DNA of 64,000 nucleotides from JBCBKP01 sp038521625. Lineage in GTDB: Bacteria > Planctomycetota > Phycisphaerae > Phycisphaerales > UBA1924. The position numbers and the translations under genes were made by a program. The notes under the pieces were generated by a model. It had not been told where the DNA came from. It saw only the letters and a list, made by a program, of their open reading frames with translations, and did no database searches. This document shows positions 52,524 through 61,006 of this stretch, piece by piece. Positions within the stretch are counted from its first letter, which is position 1. Every line of letters starts with the position of its first letter. The stretch lies in contig JBCBKP010000013.1 in assembly GCA_038521625.1 (NCBI GenBank), forward strand, positions 1 through 64,000, in the 5' to 3' direction.

Positions 52524-53105
52524 TCAGACCACCAGCACCGGCCGCTCGTCGAAGCTTGTGCCATCGGAGCGCACCGCGCTCAGCCCCGCTAGCTCGAGGG
52601 CCCGCCGGAGCAACGCCGCGTCCGACTCGTCGAACGCCCCGAGCTCGAAGCTGTCCACGTCGAACACGCCCCAGCAGCCGCCGACCCCGTCCGCGCCGAC
52701 CTCGAACAGCGGCACGATCACCTCGCTCAGATCGCGCGGGTCGCACGCGACGTAGTTCTCGCCCAGCGACCGCACATCCCGCACGACCATCGACCGCGCC
52801 TCGAGGAAGCTCCGCCCGCACGCGCCCTGCATGCCGATCGGGCTGCAGGCCGGCTTGTCCCGGTGCGCCGCCAGGACCATCGCGTCCCCGGGCTCGGCGC
52901 CGTGCTCGTTGCCCTCCGGCGCAATCTCGTAGAAGCCCGCCCAGCTCGCCGGCCCGCCCACGCTCGGATCGGATCCGAGCCCAAACGCAGACCAGTAGGC
53001 GTCCGCGAACGCCCGCATCCGGGCGCCCCGGTCACCCGAGATCGACCGCGCCGCCTCCAGGAGCGACGCGCACGCGGCGTCCCGATCGAATCCCGTCGTT
53101 GTCAT
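52524..53105 (-). CDS. msrC: Free methionine-(R)-sulfoxide reductase (GAF-domain type)
   Basis: The enzyme reduces free methionine-R-sulfoxide. The 193-residue GAF protein has WAGFYEI, KPACSPIGMQGACG, VVRDVRSLGENYVACD, LSEVIVPLFEV and VFDVDSFELGAFDESDAALL. The three cysteines at 87, 96 and 121 fit the spacing of the catalytic Cys residues of E. coli fRMsr (about 84, 94 and 118). There is a small insertion before KPAC. The ATG at 53105 gives the expected length. It lies 58 bases downstream of rpsR on the same strand. Confidence 0.85.
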   Translation of the reverse strand: MTTTGFDRDAACASLLEAARSISGDRGARMRAFADAYWSAFGLGSDPSVGGPASWAGFYEIAPEGNEHGAEPGDAMVLAAHRDKPACSPIGMQGACGRSFLEARSMVVRDVRSLGENYVACDPRDLSEVIVPLFEVGADGVGGCWGVFDVDSFELGAFDESDAALLRRALELAGLSAVRSDGTSFDERPVLVV

Positions 53106-53163
53106 GCCGCATGGTTGGCGCCGGCCCGGGATTTCGCCTGGGCCATCGTCCAAGGCCAAGGCG

Positions 53164-53406
53164 TCAGAGCGTCGCGGAGGTGTAGGGCAGCAGACCCATG
53201 TGCCGGGCCCGCTTCACCGCCTGAGCGATCATCTTCTGCTCGCGGGCCGTCGTGCCCAGACGCTTGCGCCCGTAGATCTTGCCGTTCGGGCTCATCATCC
53301 GGCGCAGCGACTCGATGTCCTTCCAGTCCACGTACGGGATGCCCGCCGGGCCCTTCAGGGTCGGGGTCTTCTCCGGGGGGCCACCAAAGCGCTGGAATCG
53401 GCTCAT
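53164..53406 (-). CDS. rpsR: Small ribosomal subunit protein bS18
   Basis: The 80-residue protein has the bS18 core: PYVDWKDIESLRRMMSPNGKIYGRKRLGTTAREQKMIAQAVKRARHMGLLPYT. It lacks the N-terminal cysteines of the zinc-binding paralogue. It binds 16S rRNA with bS6. The usual neighbours rpsF and rplI are absent, so rpsR stands alone. GGAG precedes the ATG. A perfect 8-bp hairpin lies 61-79 bases upstream, at the probable 5' end of its transcript. Confidence 0.95.
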   Translation of the reverse strand: MSRFQRFGGPPEKTPTLKGPAGIPYVDWKDIESLRRMMSPNGKIYGRKRLGTTAREQKMIAQAVKRARHMGLLPYTSATL

Positions 53407-53466
53407 CGTTCGGTCTCCGTCATGGGCTGCTCGGCCACCCGACTCGCTGGTCGTGTGGCGACGGTT

Positions 53467-53485
53467 CCTCGCCCGCCGGGCGAGG
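53467..53485. promoter_or_regulatory. Hairpin upstream of rpsR (leader or terminator)
   Basis: CCTCGCCC and GGGCGAGG form a perfect 8-bp stem around 3 bases. A TATCGT hexamer on the minus strand at 53492-53497 would start transcription right at the hairpin, placing it in the rpsR 5' leader. It also lies 41 bases past the MauE-like stop and could terminate that operon. Confidence 0.45.
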
Positions 53486-53525
53486 GCCTCGACGATAGGT
53501 CGGCCCCCTCGCGGAGGCCAGCCAT

Positions 53526-54035
53526 TCACATCACGTCGTCTTCCGGGTCCTCCGCGGGTTCCCCGGCCGGCTTCGCGTCCATCGCGAGGTACCCGCCCCC
53601 GCCGACGGCCAGAAGCACCGCCGCCGCCAGCATCACGCCGTTGCGGACCAGGTGGCAGGCCGCGATCGGCCCGCTGCACAGGAACTCGCTCGACCCGAAG
53701 CACCCGCACTCGACGCTCATACCACGGGCCAGCACCGAGACGTACCCGCCCGTGAACACCGCCAGCAGGCCGGCGACCACCGTCGCCGCCGCCCGCGGTC
53801 TCGCCCCGACCACCAGCAGCGCCCCCGAGATCACCTCGGTCCAGGGCAGCGCGAACGCCAGCCAGGCCATCAGCCCGCCCTGCCCGACCGGGTCGAGCAG
53901 GTCGTACCCCTTGATCGCGAACGCGAACGCCTGCGGGTCGGCGATCTTCAGAGAGCCCGCGAACACGAACAGCCCGCCGAGCACCAGCCGGAGCAGCAAC
54001 AGCACTGAGTTCCCGGCGATCGCGGGCGCGTGCAT
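53526..54035 (-). CDS. MauE/DoxX-like redox-associated membrane protein
   Basis: The 169-residue protein has four membrane helices (LLLLRLVLGGLFVFAGSLKI, MAWLAFALPWTEVISGALLV, AAATVVAGLLAVFTGGYVSVL, RNGVMLAAAVLLAVGGGGYL). A cysteine loop, SVECGCFGSSEFLCSGPIAACHL, matches the CGCFG signature of MauE-like proteins. Such proteins are linked to disulfide or methylamine-dehydrogenase maturation. Its start overlaps the rhodanese stop by one base. The adjacent redox-related genes support a shared role. Confidence 0.82.
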   Translation of the reverse strand: MHAPAIAGNSVLLLLRLVLGGLFVFAGSLKIADPQAFAFAIKGYDLLDPVGQGGLMAWLAFALPWTEVISGALLVVGARPRAAATVVAGLLAVFTGGYVSVLARGMSVECGCFGSSEFLCSGPIAACHLVRNGVMLAAAVLLAVGGGGYLAMDAKPAGEPAEDPEDDVM

Positions 54036-54727
54036 CAGCCGCCCTCCGTCGTCGGGAATCCGGCCTCGCGCCAATCGCGGTAGCCCGCGGTCATGATCGT
54101 GATGTTGGTGTACCCGCGCTGCTCGAGAAGGATCGCCGCGTTCTCCGAGTCGCTGCAGTCCCCGCCCGTGCAGTACAGCACCAGCGGGTCGTCGAAGCCC
54201 ACGCCGAGCGCGTCGAGATACCCGAACCCGTCGCGCCGCGACAGACGCGTCGCCGGCATCGACTCCGCGAACTGGATCGCGCCCTCGTCGTACCGCTCGG
54301 TCGGCCGCGTGTCGAAGAACCAGATCGGACGCGCCCCGGTAAGCATCTCGTCGAACAGCGCCCTGCCGCCCGCCAGACCGACGTAGCCCTCGCCGGTCTT
54401 GACGCCCGACTGCGCGTCGCCGGCGTCGATCATCGCGTCCGCCAGCCCCGCCGAGTTCGAGATCGACGACCCCGAACGCCCCGACTCCGAGCCCGCATCG
54501 ATCGCAGCGCCGACGGCCGCCCCGGGCGGCTCTTCGGACGTGTCGCCTCCGGCCGCCGGCGGCGCGGCCTCGCGGCTCAGAACGATCGGCCGATCGCCCT
54601 GCTGCACCGCCAGCCAGTGCCCGGTCGCGAGCGCAAGCGCGGCCAGCACGATCCCGGCCGTGCCCGCCAGCCAACCCAACCCGCCGCCAGACTCCGCCGC
54701 GGTCGCCAAGCGATCAGCCCCCGGCAC
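54035..54727 (-). CDS. Membrane-anchored rhodanese-domain protein
   Basis: The 230-residue protein has an N-terminal membrane helix (WLAGTAGIVLAALALATGHWL), a Gly/Ser/Glu linker of about 70 residues, and a rhodanese domain with the active-site loop VLYCTGGDCSDSENAAILL and YTNITIMTAGYRDWREAGFP. The CTGGDC loop holds the persulfide cysteine. It probably handles sulfur or cysteine persulfide in the periplasm. It starts with GTG and overlaps the end of the DUF1573 gene by 14 bases. Confidence 0.85.
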   Translation of the reverse strand: MPGADRLATAAESGGGLGWLAGTAGIVLAALALATGHWLAVQQGDRPIVLSREAAPPAAGGDTSEEPPGAAVGAAIDAGSESGRSGSSISNSAGLADAMIDAGDAQSGVKTGEGYVGLAGGRALFDEMLTGARPIWFFDTRPTERYDEGAIQFAESMPATRLSRRDGFGYLDALGVGFDDPLVLYCTGGDCSDSENAAILLEQRGYTNITIMTAGYRDWREAGFPTTEGG

Positions 54728-55820
54728 GCATGAAGCCGAAGTACCGCAGCGAGACGTGCGGCTCGAGCTCGATGTCCGTCTTGAGCTTCAGCTCGCCGTT
54801 CAGGCGCCGGCCCTGCGCGGGCGCCGTCCCGCGGATCGTCACGCGGTACGCGTCGCCCTCGTCGGTCAGCGGCTCGACCTCGATCTCCAGCGAAGAGGGA
54901 TCCAGAGAACCGGCGCCCTCGATCCCCAGGATCTTGAACGGCTCGGCCTTCCGGCTCACCACGTCGATGGTCGTCTCGAACGCCTCGCCGGCCGTCAGGT
55001 TGTTCAGCGCCAGCGTCGGCGGTGTTGCCGTCAGATCGCCGCGGATCACGGCCGAGGCGTTCATCTGCCGCGAAAGCACCCGCTCGTCGTTCGTGGTCAG
55101 GTTCACGCTCGCCGCCACCGTGCCGACCGGGGCGTTGCTCTTCAGCACCAGCTTGATCCGCGTCTGACGCAGCACCTCGTCGCCGATCGTGACGAAGTCC
55201 GTCCCGAGCACCTCGGCCTCGAGGTACGGCATCCGGAACGGGCGGACTCCGGCCTCGAAGTCCACCGTCCGGCCCGTCACCCTGATCTCGATCTCCTTGC
55301 CCGTGCCGCGCGGCAGCACACCGAAGTTGATCAGCTTCGGCTCGACCAGGATCACCTCGTTGACCGTCGTGTTGAACCGGACCCGCGAACGCGGCGCCCG
55401 CAGATCGTTCATCTGAAAGTTCACGTCCTTCGATTGCGTGCCCGGCCGGTTGGTCGGGTCGAAGTCGACGACGATCTCCGCCGAGGCGCCCGGCGCGATC
55501 GTGCCCGCCGGCTCCAGCCGGGCGTTCGAGCAGCCGCAGGTCGGCTGGAAGTTGTAGATCGAAAGGTCACGATCGCCGTTGTTCTGCACCGGGAACCGGA
55601 CCTCTTTGACCTCGTGGTCCCAGATATCCCCGATGTCGATCGACGTCCCCTCGGGGAAGTACGCCCGCGGGCCGACGTTGACCTCCTTGTTGGGCGCCTC
55701 CGGGCTCGGACCCACGACCTGCGCCGCCGCCGGCGCCGCCAGAGCCACCAGCGGCGAGAGCACCAACAACGCGCTCAGACGCGCCCCGAGATCAATCCGA
55801 ATGCCGAACATACGCCGCAT
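54714..55820 (-). CDS. DUF1573-family secreted protein
   Basis: The 368-residue protein has a signal peptide (LSALLVLSPLVALAAPAAAQ) and Ig-like repeats. The DUF1573 motif appears as VRFPVQNNGDRDLSIYNFQPTCGCSNARLEPAGTIAPGASAEIVVDFDPTNRPGTQSKDV. The TCGC pair may bind metal or be redox-active. GGGAGG precedes the ATG. It is the first gene of the DUF1573-rhodanese-MauE operon, with a candidate -10 (TAGACT at 55952-55957) and a leader hairpin upstream. Confidence 0.85.
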   Translation of the reverse strand: MRRMFGIRIDLGARLSALLVLSPLVALAAPAAAQVVGPSPEAPNKEVNVGPRAYFPEGTSIDIGDIWDHEVKEVRFPVQNNGDRDLSIYNFQPTCGCSNARLEPAGTIAPGASAEIVVDFDPTNRPGTQSKDVNFQMNDLRAPRSRVRFNTTVNEVILVEPKLINFGVLPRGTGKEIEIRVTGRTVDFEAGVRPFRMPYLEAEVLGTDFVTIGDEVLRQTRIKLVLKSNAPVGTVAASVNLTTNDERVLSRQMNASAVIRGDLTATPPTLALNNLTAGEAFETTIDVVSRKAEPFKILGIEGAGSLDPSSLEIEVEPLTDEGDAYRVTIRGTAPAQGRRLNGELKLKTDIELEPHVSLRYFGFMRAGG

Positions 55821-55927
55821 CGCTTCGCCTCCCTCAGCAAGCAGCCGGGACGAATCCGCTCCCGATCTCACGCCCAGAATCTCGACGCTCCCGCCGCGAC
55901 GAACAGTCCACCGTCGTCCGCCGCGTC

Positions 55928-55947
55928 GTGCCCACCAGAACGGGCAC
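55928..55947. promoter_or_regulatory. Leader hairpin of the DUF1573 operon
   Basis: GTGCCC and GGGCAC pair around an 8-base loop, directly after a minus-strand TAGACT (-10 candidate, 55952-55957). It would sit at the very 5' end of a leader of about 125 bases. Confidence 0.35.
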
Positions 55948-55961
55948 CATGAGTCTACCGC

Positions 55962-57104
55962 TCAAACCGCCGCGGGTTGACAAGACCCCGCCCCTCCCCG
56001 ACGCAACCCGTCCGCACGACCCGCCCGGGCCGCCGCGGGTTCACCCGACTCACGTCCGAGAGACCGGCCCGACCGCCACGCCCCGATCGCAGCCTCGACC
56101 GCCCCGGGCCGATCGGCCGTCCGGACCGCCTCCCGCAGCGGCTTGCTGTGCGGCCCCAGGCCCTTTCCGAGCCAGCTGATCTTCTGGCGGATCTTGTGCA
56201 TCGCGTACCCGTCCCCCCGGTACGCCCGCATCCGCCCGAAGTACGCCAGGATCGCGTCCAGTTTCTCGCCCTCGGACGGCTCCGACCAGCTCGAACCGGT
56301 CTGAGCCGCCCAAGCCTCCGCGAAGACCCACGGCCGCGCGAACGCCCCCCGACCGATCATCACCCCCGCCGCGCCCGTCTCGGCCAGCATCGAGACCGCG
56401 TCCCCCGCCGTCCGGACATCGCCGTTCGCGATCACCGGAACCTGGGGAAATCTTGCCCCAACCCCCTCGACGACGCGACGGATCCCCTCGCGCCGGACCG
56501 AACCCTTGAACCGCTGCTCGGTCGTCCGCCCGTGCACCGTCAGCCCCGCGACCCCGACCCCCGCCAGACCCAGCGAGAGCCCGACCGCGCAGCCGGCCTC
56601 GTACGCCGCCTCGTCCCAGCCGAGACGCATCTTGCAGGTCAGCGGGATCCGCTCTGGAAGCGCCCGGCGGACCGCCTCGGCCAGCCGGATCGCGTGCGGC
56701 ACGTCGCACATCAGCTTCGAGCCACCCGACTTCTTTGTGACCTTGTCGACGGGGCAGCCCATGTTGATGTCGACCACCGTCGCGCCGTGGTCCGCGCACC
56801 ACCGGGCGCCGTCCGCAAGGACTCCGGGGTCGGAGCCGTACAACTGCATCCCGATCGGCCGGTCCAGATCGCTGGTCCGGGCCAGGTCCCGGCTCGCTTC
56901 GCTCCCGCAGAGCAGCCCCTTGGGGCTCAGCAGGTCCGTGCAGGCCAGCCCGACGCCGCCGAAAGACCGCGCCGTCTCACGCCACGCCAGGTCGCACCAC
57001 CCCGCGATCGGCGCCAGAAGCAGATTCGATTCGAGCCGCACCTCGCCCAGCCGGATCGGCCGCGCCGGCGATCTCGGATGGGATTGGCTGGGCTCTCCGG
57101 GCAC
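55962..57104 (-). CDS. dus: tRNA-dihydrouridine synthase (DusB-like)
   Basis: Dus enzymes reduce uridine in tRNA D-loops using FMN. The 380-residue protein has LLLAPIAGWCDLAWRETAR, DRPIGMQLYGSDPGVLADGA, VDINMGCPVDKVTKKSGGSKLMCD (catalytic Cys in NMGCP), PLTCKMRLGW, TVHGRT, VIANGDVRTAGDA and GAAGVMIGRGAFARPWVF. A C-terminal helical domain and a basic tail follow. The GTG at 57104 is favoured because a TAGGCT -10 ends 5 bases upstream; a TTG two codons earlier is the alternative. Confidence 0.9.
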   Translation of the reverse strand: MPGEPSQSHPRSPARPIRLGEVRLESNLLLAPIAGWCDLAWRETARSFGGVGLACTDLLSPKGLLCGSEASRDLARTSDLDRPIGMQLYGSDPGVLADGARWCADHGATVVDINMGCPVDKVTKKSGGSKLMCDVPHAIRLAEAVRRALPERIPLTCKMRLGWDEAAYEAGCAVGLSLGLAGVGVAGLTVHGRTTEQRFKGSVRREGIRRVVEGVGARFPQVPVIANGDVRTAGDAVSMLAETGAAGVMIGRGAFARPWVFAEAWAAQTGSSWSEPSEGEKLDAILAYFGRMRAYRGDGYAMHKIRQKISWLGKGLGPHSKPLREAVRTADRPGAVEAAIGAWRSGRSLGRESGEPAAARAGRADGLRRGGAGSCQPAAV

Positions 57105-57109
57105 ACGCA

Positions 57110-57115
57110 AGCCTA
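57110..57115 (-). promoter_or_regulatory. Putative -10 (TAGGCT) of dus, leaderless arrangement
   Basis: The hexamer lies in the 19-base gap between the YkgJ-like gene and dus. It ends 5 bases before the GTG and decides between the two candidate starts. Confidence 0.4.
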
Positions 57116-57123
57116 CGAGCCGC

Positions 57124-57678
57124 TCAGGCCCGCCGGGGCGGCGCCTTGGGCTTCAGCGAGCCGGCAACCACCGTGATCAGCGGCGCTTCCGGACGCGACG
57201 GATGCGGCTTGAGCTCGAGCGGCGGGGCGCCCTCGACGGTCAGCGCCTGGAACCGCGCCTCCTGGAAACGCCGCAGCACCACCCGCCCGGGCTTGGTCCG
57301 GTCGAAATCGCGGACCATGCTCTTCACCCGCGGCTGCTCCAACGCGCCGCGCCGCAGCTCGACCATGCCCAGGCCCGGCCCGCCGTCCGGCATCGTGATC
57401 GGCTGCATCAGCACGCCGAGCCGGTCGGGACGGTCGCGCTCGGACCCCAGCCCGGAGAGCCAGGCGCACTCGAACGACCGGCAGACCTCGGGCCGCGAGC
57501 CGTACACGCTGCACTGGCCGCCGGACCTGCCCGCGTCGTGCAACCGCGGGCACGGCGTGTCCCTCGGCTTCCCGAGTTCGGGGATGTCCGGGGCGACGCA
57601 ACAAGCACGGCATTCGCCGCACGTCCTCCCGTCAATAAGGCTCGTCCCGTTTCTGGTCGTGCTCACGGGCACCGCCAT
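57124..57678 (-). CDS. YkgJ-family cysteine-cluster protein
   Basis: The 184-residue protein has the CxxCxxCC metal-binding cluster (RTCGECRACCVAPDI) followed by CPRLHDAGRSGGQCSVYGSRPEVCRSFECAWL, the pattern of YkgJ/Fe-S or zinc-chelating proteins. The rest (GMVELRRGALEQPRVKSMVRDFDR, VVLRRFQEARFQALTV) is soluble. Function is unknown. The ATG at 57678 gives a compact protein. It lies just upstream of dus on the same strand, which has its own -10. It diverges from the LolC-like gene. Confidence 0.8.
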   Translation of the reverse strand: MAVPVSTTRNGTSLIDGRTCGECRACCVAPDIPELGKPRDTPCPRLHDAGRSGGQCSVYGSRPEVCRSFECAWLSGLGSERDRPDRLGVLMQPITMPDGGPGLGMVELRRGALEQPRVKSMVRDFDRTKPGRVVLRRFQEARFQALTVEGAPPLELKPHPSRPEAPLITVVAGSLKPKAPPRRA

Positions 57679-57797
57679 CGAGCCGATCGCCGGGGCGCTT
57701 GAGCGGCCTCGGGGGGCATTGACGACTTCTCCGCCGACCCGCCCGCTGAGGGCGGGGCACCCGACCCACCACGCCGGGGCCGGCCGTCCGGTTTCGC

Positions 57798-57803
57798 TAC
57801 AGT
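57798..57803 (+). promoter_or_regulatory. Putative -10 (TACAGT) of the LolC-like gene, leaderless arrangement
   Basis: TACAGT ends 7 bases before the GTG, with only CGCCGCG between, so no ribosome site is present. Confidence 0.45.
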
Positions 57804-57810
57804 CGCCGCG

Positions 57811-59364
57811 GTGTATCAGGCCGTTCTCACACGCCGCTACCTGACCAGCAAGATCATGCCGCTGCTTGCCATGGCCGCGGTGACGCTGTCGGTCGGCACC
57901 GTGCTCGTCACCTGGTCGGTCATGGGCGGGTTCCTCGAGACCCTCCTGAATTCCGGCCGCGGGCTGATCGGCGACGTCAAGGTCTCCTGGCCCAACACCG
58001 GCTTCCCCTACTACGAGGAGTTGATCGAGGACCTCGAGGCCGACCCGATGGTCACGGCCGCGGCCCCCGTGATCGAGACATTCGGTCTCATCTCGCTGGC
58101 CGACGACCGTGTCCTCGGCGTGACGATCCGCGGGATCGAGGGGGAGTCGTTCGCGCGCGTGACCACCTACGACGAGTCGATCTGGTGGCGCCCGATCGAC
58201 GAGCCGCTGCCGCGCGACGACGCCCGCAGCGACCCGCGTCTCGGCAACCAGGGCTACTTCGCCTCGACCGACTGGGCCGAGATCGAGCGCAACGGCCTCA
58301 CGCTCTCCGAGCGCGACGGTCGGGGCGCCGCCGTCCCGGGCATCCATGTCAGCGACTGGAACATCCGCACCCCGGCCGGCACCTACCAGCCCGCGCCGCC
58401 GCTCCGCGTCACGCCTGAGGGCGAGGAGGAGCTGCTCAACATCTGGCTACCCGACGACGCCCTCACGATGCACGTCATGCCGATCGACTCGAGCGGACGC
58501 GGCGTCCGCGTCGTGACGCGCACGATCCCGGTCGCCAACGAGTTCAAGACCGACATCTTCGAGATCGACAGCCGCACCGTCCTCGCCCGACTCGACGTCC
58601 TGCAAGAGATGCTCAACATGCAGGCCGAGGGCGCCCAGACCATCGAGGAAGGCTCCGGCGGCTTCGAGATCGACGAGGACGGCGAGCTCGTCCGCGTCCC
58701 CGCGACCGTCGTCGCCACCGCGCCCGCGCGTGTCACCGACGTGATCGTCCGCGGCGAGATCGGCCCGGGCGAGACCGAGACCGTCGCGCTCAAGGAACGC
58801 GTCCGCGCGATCTACGAGGCCTTCGCCGCGCGCCACCGCGGCGAGGTCCCGCCGGCCGGCGCCGTCCGTGTGCTTTCCTGGCGCGATCTCAACCGCACGC
58901 AGATCGCAGCGGTCCAGAACGAGACCGGCCTCGTGCTCTTCATCTTCGGCCTCGTCTGCTTCACGACGGTCTTCCTCGTGCTCGCCATCTTCTGGAGCAT
59001 GATCAGCGAGAAGACGCGCGACATCGGCGTGCTCCGGGCCCTGGGCGCCAGCACCGCGGGCGTCACCTGGCTCTGGCTGCGCTACGGCGCGCTGCTCGGC
59101 GCTGTCGGCGGGCTGCTCGGGCTCGCCGTCGCCTGGATGATCGTCTCGAACATCAACGCGATCCACGACTGGATGGGCGTCAACCTCGGTCTCAAGATCT
59201 GGGACCCGAGCGTCTACTACTTCGTCGAGATCCCCGAGGACCTCGACGCGACCAAGGCGATCGTCGTCGTCGTCGCCGGCGTCTCGACGTGCCTGCTCGG
59301 CGCCGCCATCCCCGCGCTCCGCGCCGGCCTGCTCGATCCCGTGAGGGCCCTGCGCTTTGAGTAA
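57811..59364 (+). CDS. LolC/FtsX-type ABC transporter permease
   Basis: The 517-residue protein has one N-terminal helix (MPLLAMAAVTLSVGTVLVTWSVM), a periplasmic domain of about 330 residues, and three C-terminal helices (LVLFIFGLVCFTTVFLVLAIFW, GALLGAVGGLLGLAVAWMIV, AIVVVVAGVSTCLLGAAIPAL). SEKTRDIGVLRALGAS is the coupling-helix signature of the family, and it ends with the usual DPVRALRFE. With the downstream ATPase it would extract lipoproteins or move another envelope substrate. The GTG start is likely leaderless. The ATPase gene overlaps its end by 8 bases. Confidence 0.9.
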   Translation: MYQAVLTRRYLTSKIMPLLAMAAVTLSVGTVLVTWSVMGGFLETLLNSGRGLIGDVKVSWPNTGFPYYEELIEDLEADPMVTAAAPVIETFGLISLADDRVLGVTIRGIEGESFARVTTYDESIWWRPIDEPLPRDDARSDPRLGNQGYFASTDWAEIERNGLTLSERDGRGAAVPGIHVSDWNIRTPAGTYQPAPPLRVTPEGEEELLNIWLPDDALTMHVMPIDSSGRGVRVVTRTIPVANEFKTDIFEIDSRTVLARLDVLQEMLNMQAEGAQTIEEGSGGFEIDEDGELVRVPATVVATAPARVTDVIVRGEIGPGETETVALKERVRAIYEAFAARHRGEVPPAGAVRVLSWRDLNRTQIAAVQNETGLVLFIFGLVCFTTVFLVLAIFWSMISEKTRDIGVLRALGASTAGVTWLWLRYGALLGAVGGLLGLAVAWMIVSNINAIHDWMGVNLGLKIWDPSVYYFVEIPEDLDATKAIVVVVAGVSTCLLGAAIPALRAGLLDPVRALRFE

Positions 59365-60106
59365 CGCCGGATACATCCTCCGCGCCCGCGCGATCGAGAA
59401 AACCTACACCATGGGTCGGACGAGGCTCGACGTCCTCCGTGGCGTCGACCTCGAAGTCTCGGAGGGCGAGTGGGTCGCGGTCCTCGGCGCCTCCGGCTCC
59501 GGCAAGAGCACCCTCCTGCACCTGCTCGGCGGCCTCGACCGCCCCGGCGGGGGCGCGATCGAGTTCCGAGGCTCGCCGCTCGGCACGATGGGACGCGCCG
59601 AGCTCGACCGCTACCGCGCCGCCTCGGTTGGGTTCGTTTTCCAGTTCTACCACCTGCTGCCGGAGCTCCGGGTGCTCCAGAACGTCACCCTCGGCGCGAT
59701 GGTCCGCCACGGGCGGATCGGATTCCGGGGCGAGACCCGCCGCGCCGCCGAGGCCCGCGCACGCGAGCTCCTGGAGGCGTTCGGGCTTGGAAATCGGCTG
59801 GGCCACAGGCCCAAGGAGCTCTCCGGAGGGGAGCGCCAGCGTGTCGCGATCGCCAGAGCCCTGGTGAACGACCCGCCCGTGCTCCTCGCCGACGAGCCCA
59901 CCGGCAACCTCGACCGCCGGACGGGTGAGTCGATCGTCGACGCCATCGAGGCCCGCAGGCGGGCCGGCGGGCTGACGATCGTCATGGTGACCCACGACGA
60001 ACGCATCGCGGCGCGGGCGGACCGTGTCGTCAGGCTGGTGGACGGGCTCGTCGAGCCCGAGGGCGATCCGGCCGGTATTGTTTCGGTTCCGGCCGGGTCC
60101 GAGTGA
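59357..60106 (+). CDS. LolD-like ABC transporter ATPase
   Basis: The 249-residue ATPase has Walker A GASGSGKSTLLHLLGG, FVFQFYHLLPEL, LSGGERQRVAIARAL, LLADEPTGNLDRRTG and VTHDER. These match LolD of the lipoprotein-release complex. The TTG start lies within the last codons of the LolC-like gene (overlap 8 bases), so the two are translationally coupled and form one transporter. No separate LolE is present, so the permease may be a homodimer. Confidence 0.9.
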   Translation: MSNAGYILRARAIEKTYTMGRTRLDVLRGVDLEVSEGEWVAVLGASGSGKSTLLHLLGGLDRPGGGAIEFRGSPLGTMGRAELDRYRAASVGFVFQFYHLLPELRVLQNVTLGAMVRHGRIGFRGETRRAAEARARELLEAFGLGNRLGHRPKELSGGERQRVAIARALVNDPPVLLADEPTGNLDRRTGESIVDAIEARRRAGGLTIVMVTHDERIAARADRVVRLVDGLVEPEGDPAGIVSVPAGSE

Positions 60107-60154
60107 CCGGCCCTGAGATGGCCGGGCCACCCGGCGGAGGCATTCGGGAACGGC

Positions 60155-61006
60155 GTGGGCGACCGGACTTCTGAATCTGGGCTCGAGGGCGACGGCGCGG
60201 TCTTCGCCGCCGATGTCGTCGAGCGGGATGTCGTCGTCCCGGGCGCGAGCGGGCCGATCCGCGGCAAGGTCCGCGAGACCGGCAGCGGACCGCGCGTCGT
60301 CTTCCTCCACGGGCTCGTCGGTCTCAACGACCACTGGGAGCTCGTCGTCGATCGCGTCTGCGAGCGCATCCGCTGCACCATGCTCGAGCTCCCGCTGCTC
60401 GACCTCCGCGGCGCCGACTGCTCCGTCCAGGGCGTGACCGACCTCACCACCGCATTCCTCGAACGCGACGTCGGCCGCCCGACCGTCCTGGTCGGCAACA
60501 GCTTCGGCGGACACGTCGCCCTCCGCGTCGCCATCAAGCGTCCCGATCTCGTCCGCGGGCTCGTGCTCGCCGGCTCCAGCGGCCTCTTCGAGCGCACCCT
60601 CGTCAAGGGCGCGCCCGTCCGCCCGCCCCGCGAGTGGCTCGTCGAGAAGATCGCCGAACTCTTCTACGACAAGAGCCACGTCCGCGAGGACGACATCGAC
60701 CGCGCTTACCACGCGCTCAACAGCAAGGGCGGCGCCCGCGCCATGGTCCGCCTCAGCCGCACCGCCCGACGCAACCACCTCGGCGATCAGATCGGCGAGA
60801 TCGAATGCCCCACCCTGCTCATCTGGGGCAAGCAGGACATCGTTACGCCGCCGTCGGCCGCACAGGGCTTCATGGACCTGCTCCCGCGCGGCGAGATCGT
60901 CTGGGTCGACCGCTGCGGCCACACGCCCATGCTCGAGGCGCCCGAGGTCTTCAGCGAGTCGATGGTGGAATTCGTCGCCCGCCTTCCCCAGCCAACCGAG
61001 CGATGA
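60155..61006 (+). CDS. Alpha/beta hydrolase
   Basis: The 283-residue protein has an alpha/beta-hydrolase fold with VVFLHGLVGLNDHWELV (oxyanion region), the nucleophile elbow VLVGNSFGGHVALR, the acid LLIWGKQDIVTPP and the His in DRCGHTPMLEAPE. The substrate is unknown. It starts with GTG at 60155. It lies 48 bases after the LolD-like gene, and its stop overlaps the GH3-like ATG by four bases (ATGA), so it is translationally coupled to that gene. Confidence 0.85.
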   Translation: MGDRTSESGLEGDGAVFAADVVERDVVVPGASGPIRGKVRETGSGPRVVFLHGLVGLNDHWELVVDRVCERIRCTMLELPLLDLRGADCSVQGVTDLTTAFLERDVGRPTVLVGNSFGGHVALRVAIKRPDLVRGLVLAGSSGLFERTLVKGAPVRPPREWLVEKIAELFYDKSHVREDDIDRAYHALNSKGGARAMVRLSRTARRNHLGDQIGEIECPTLLIWGKQDIVTPPSAAQGFMDLLPRGEIVWVDRCGHTPMLEAPEVFSESMVEFVARLPQPTER

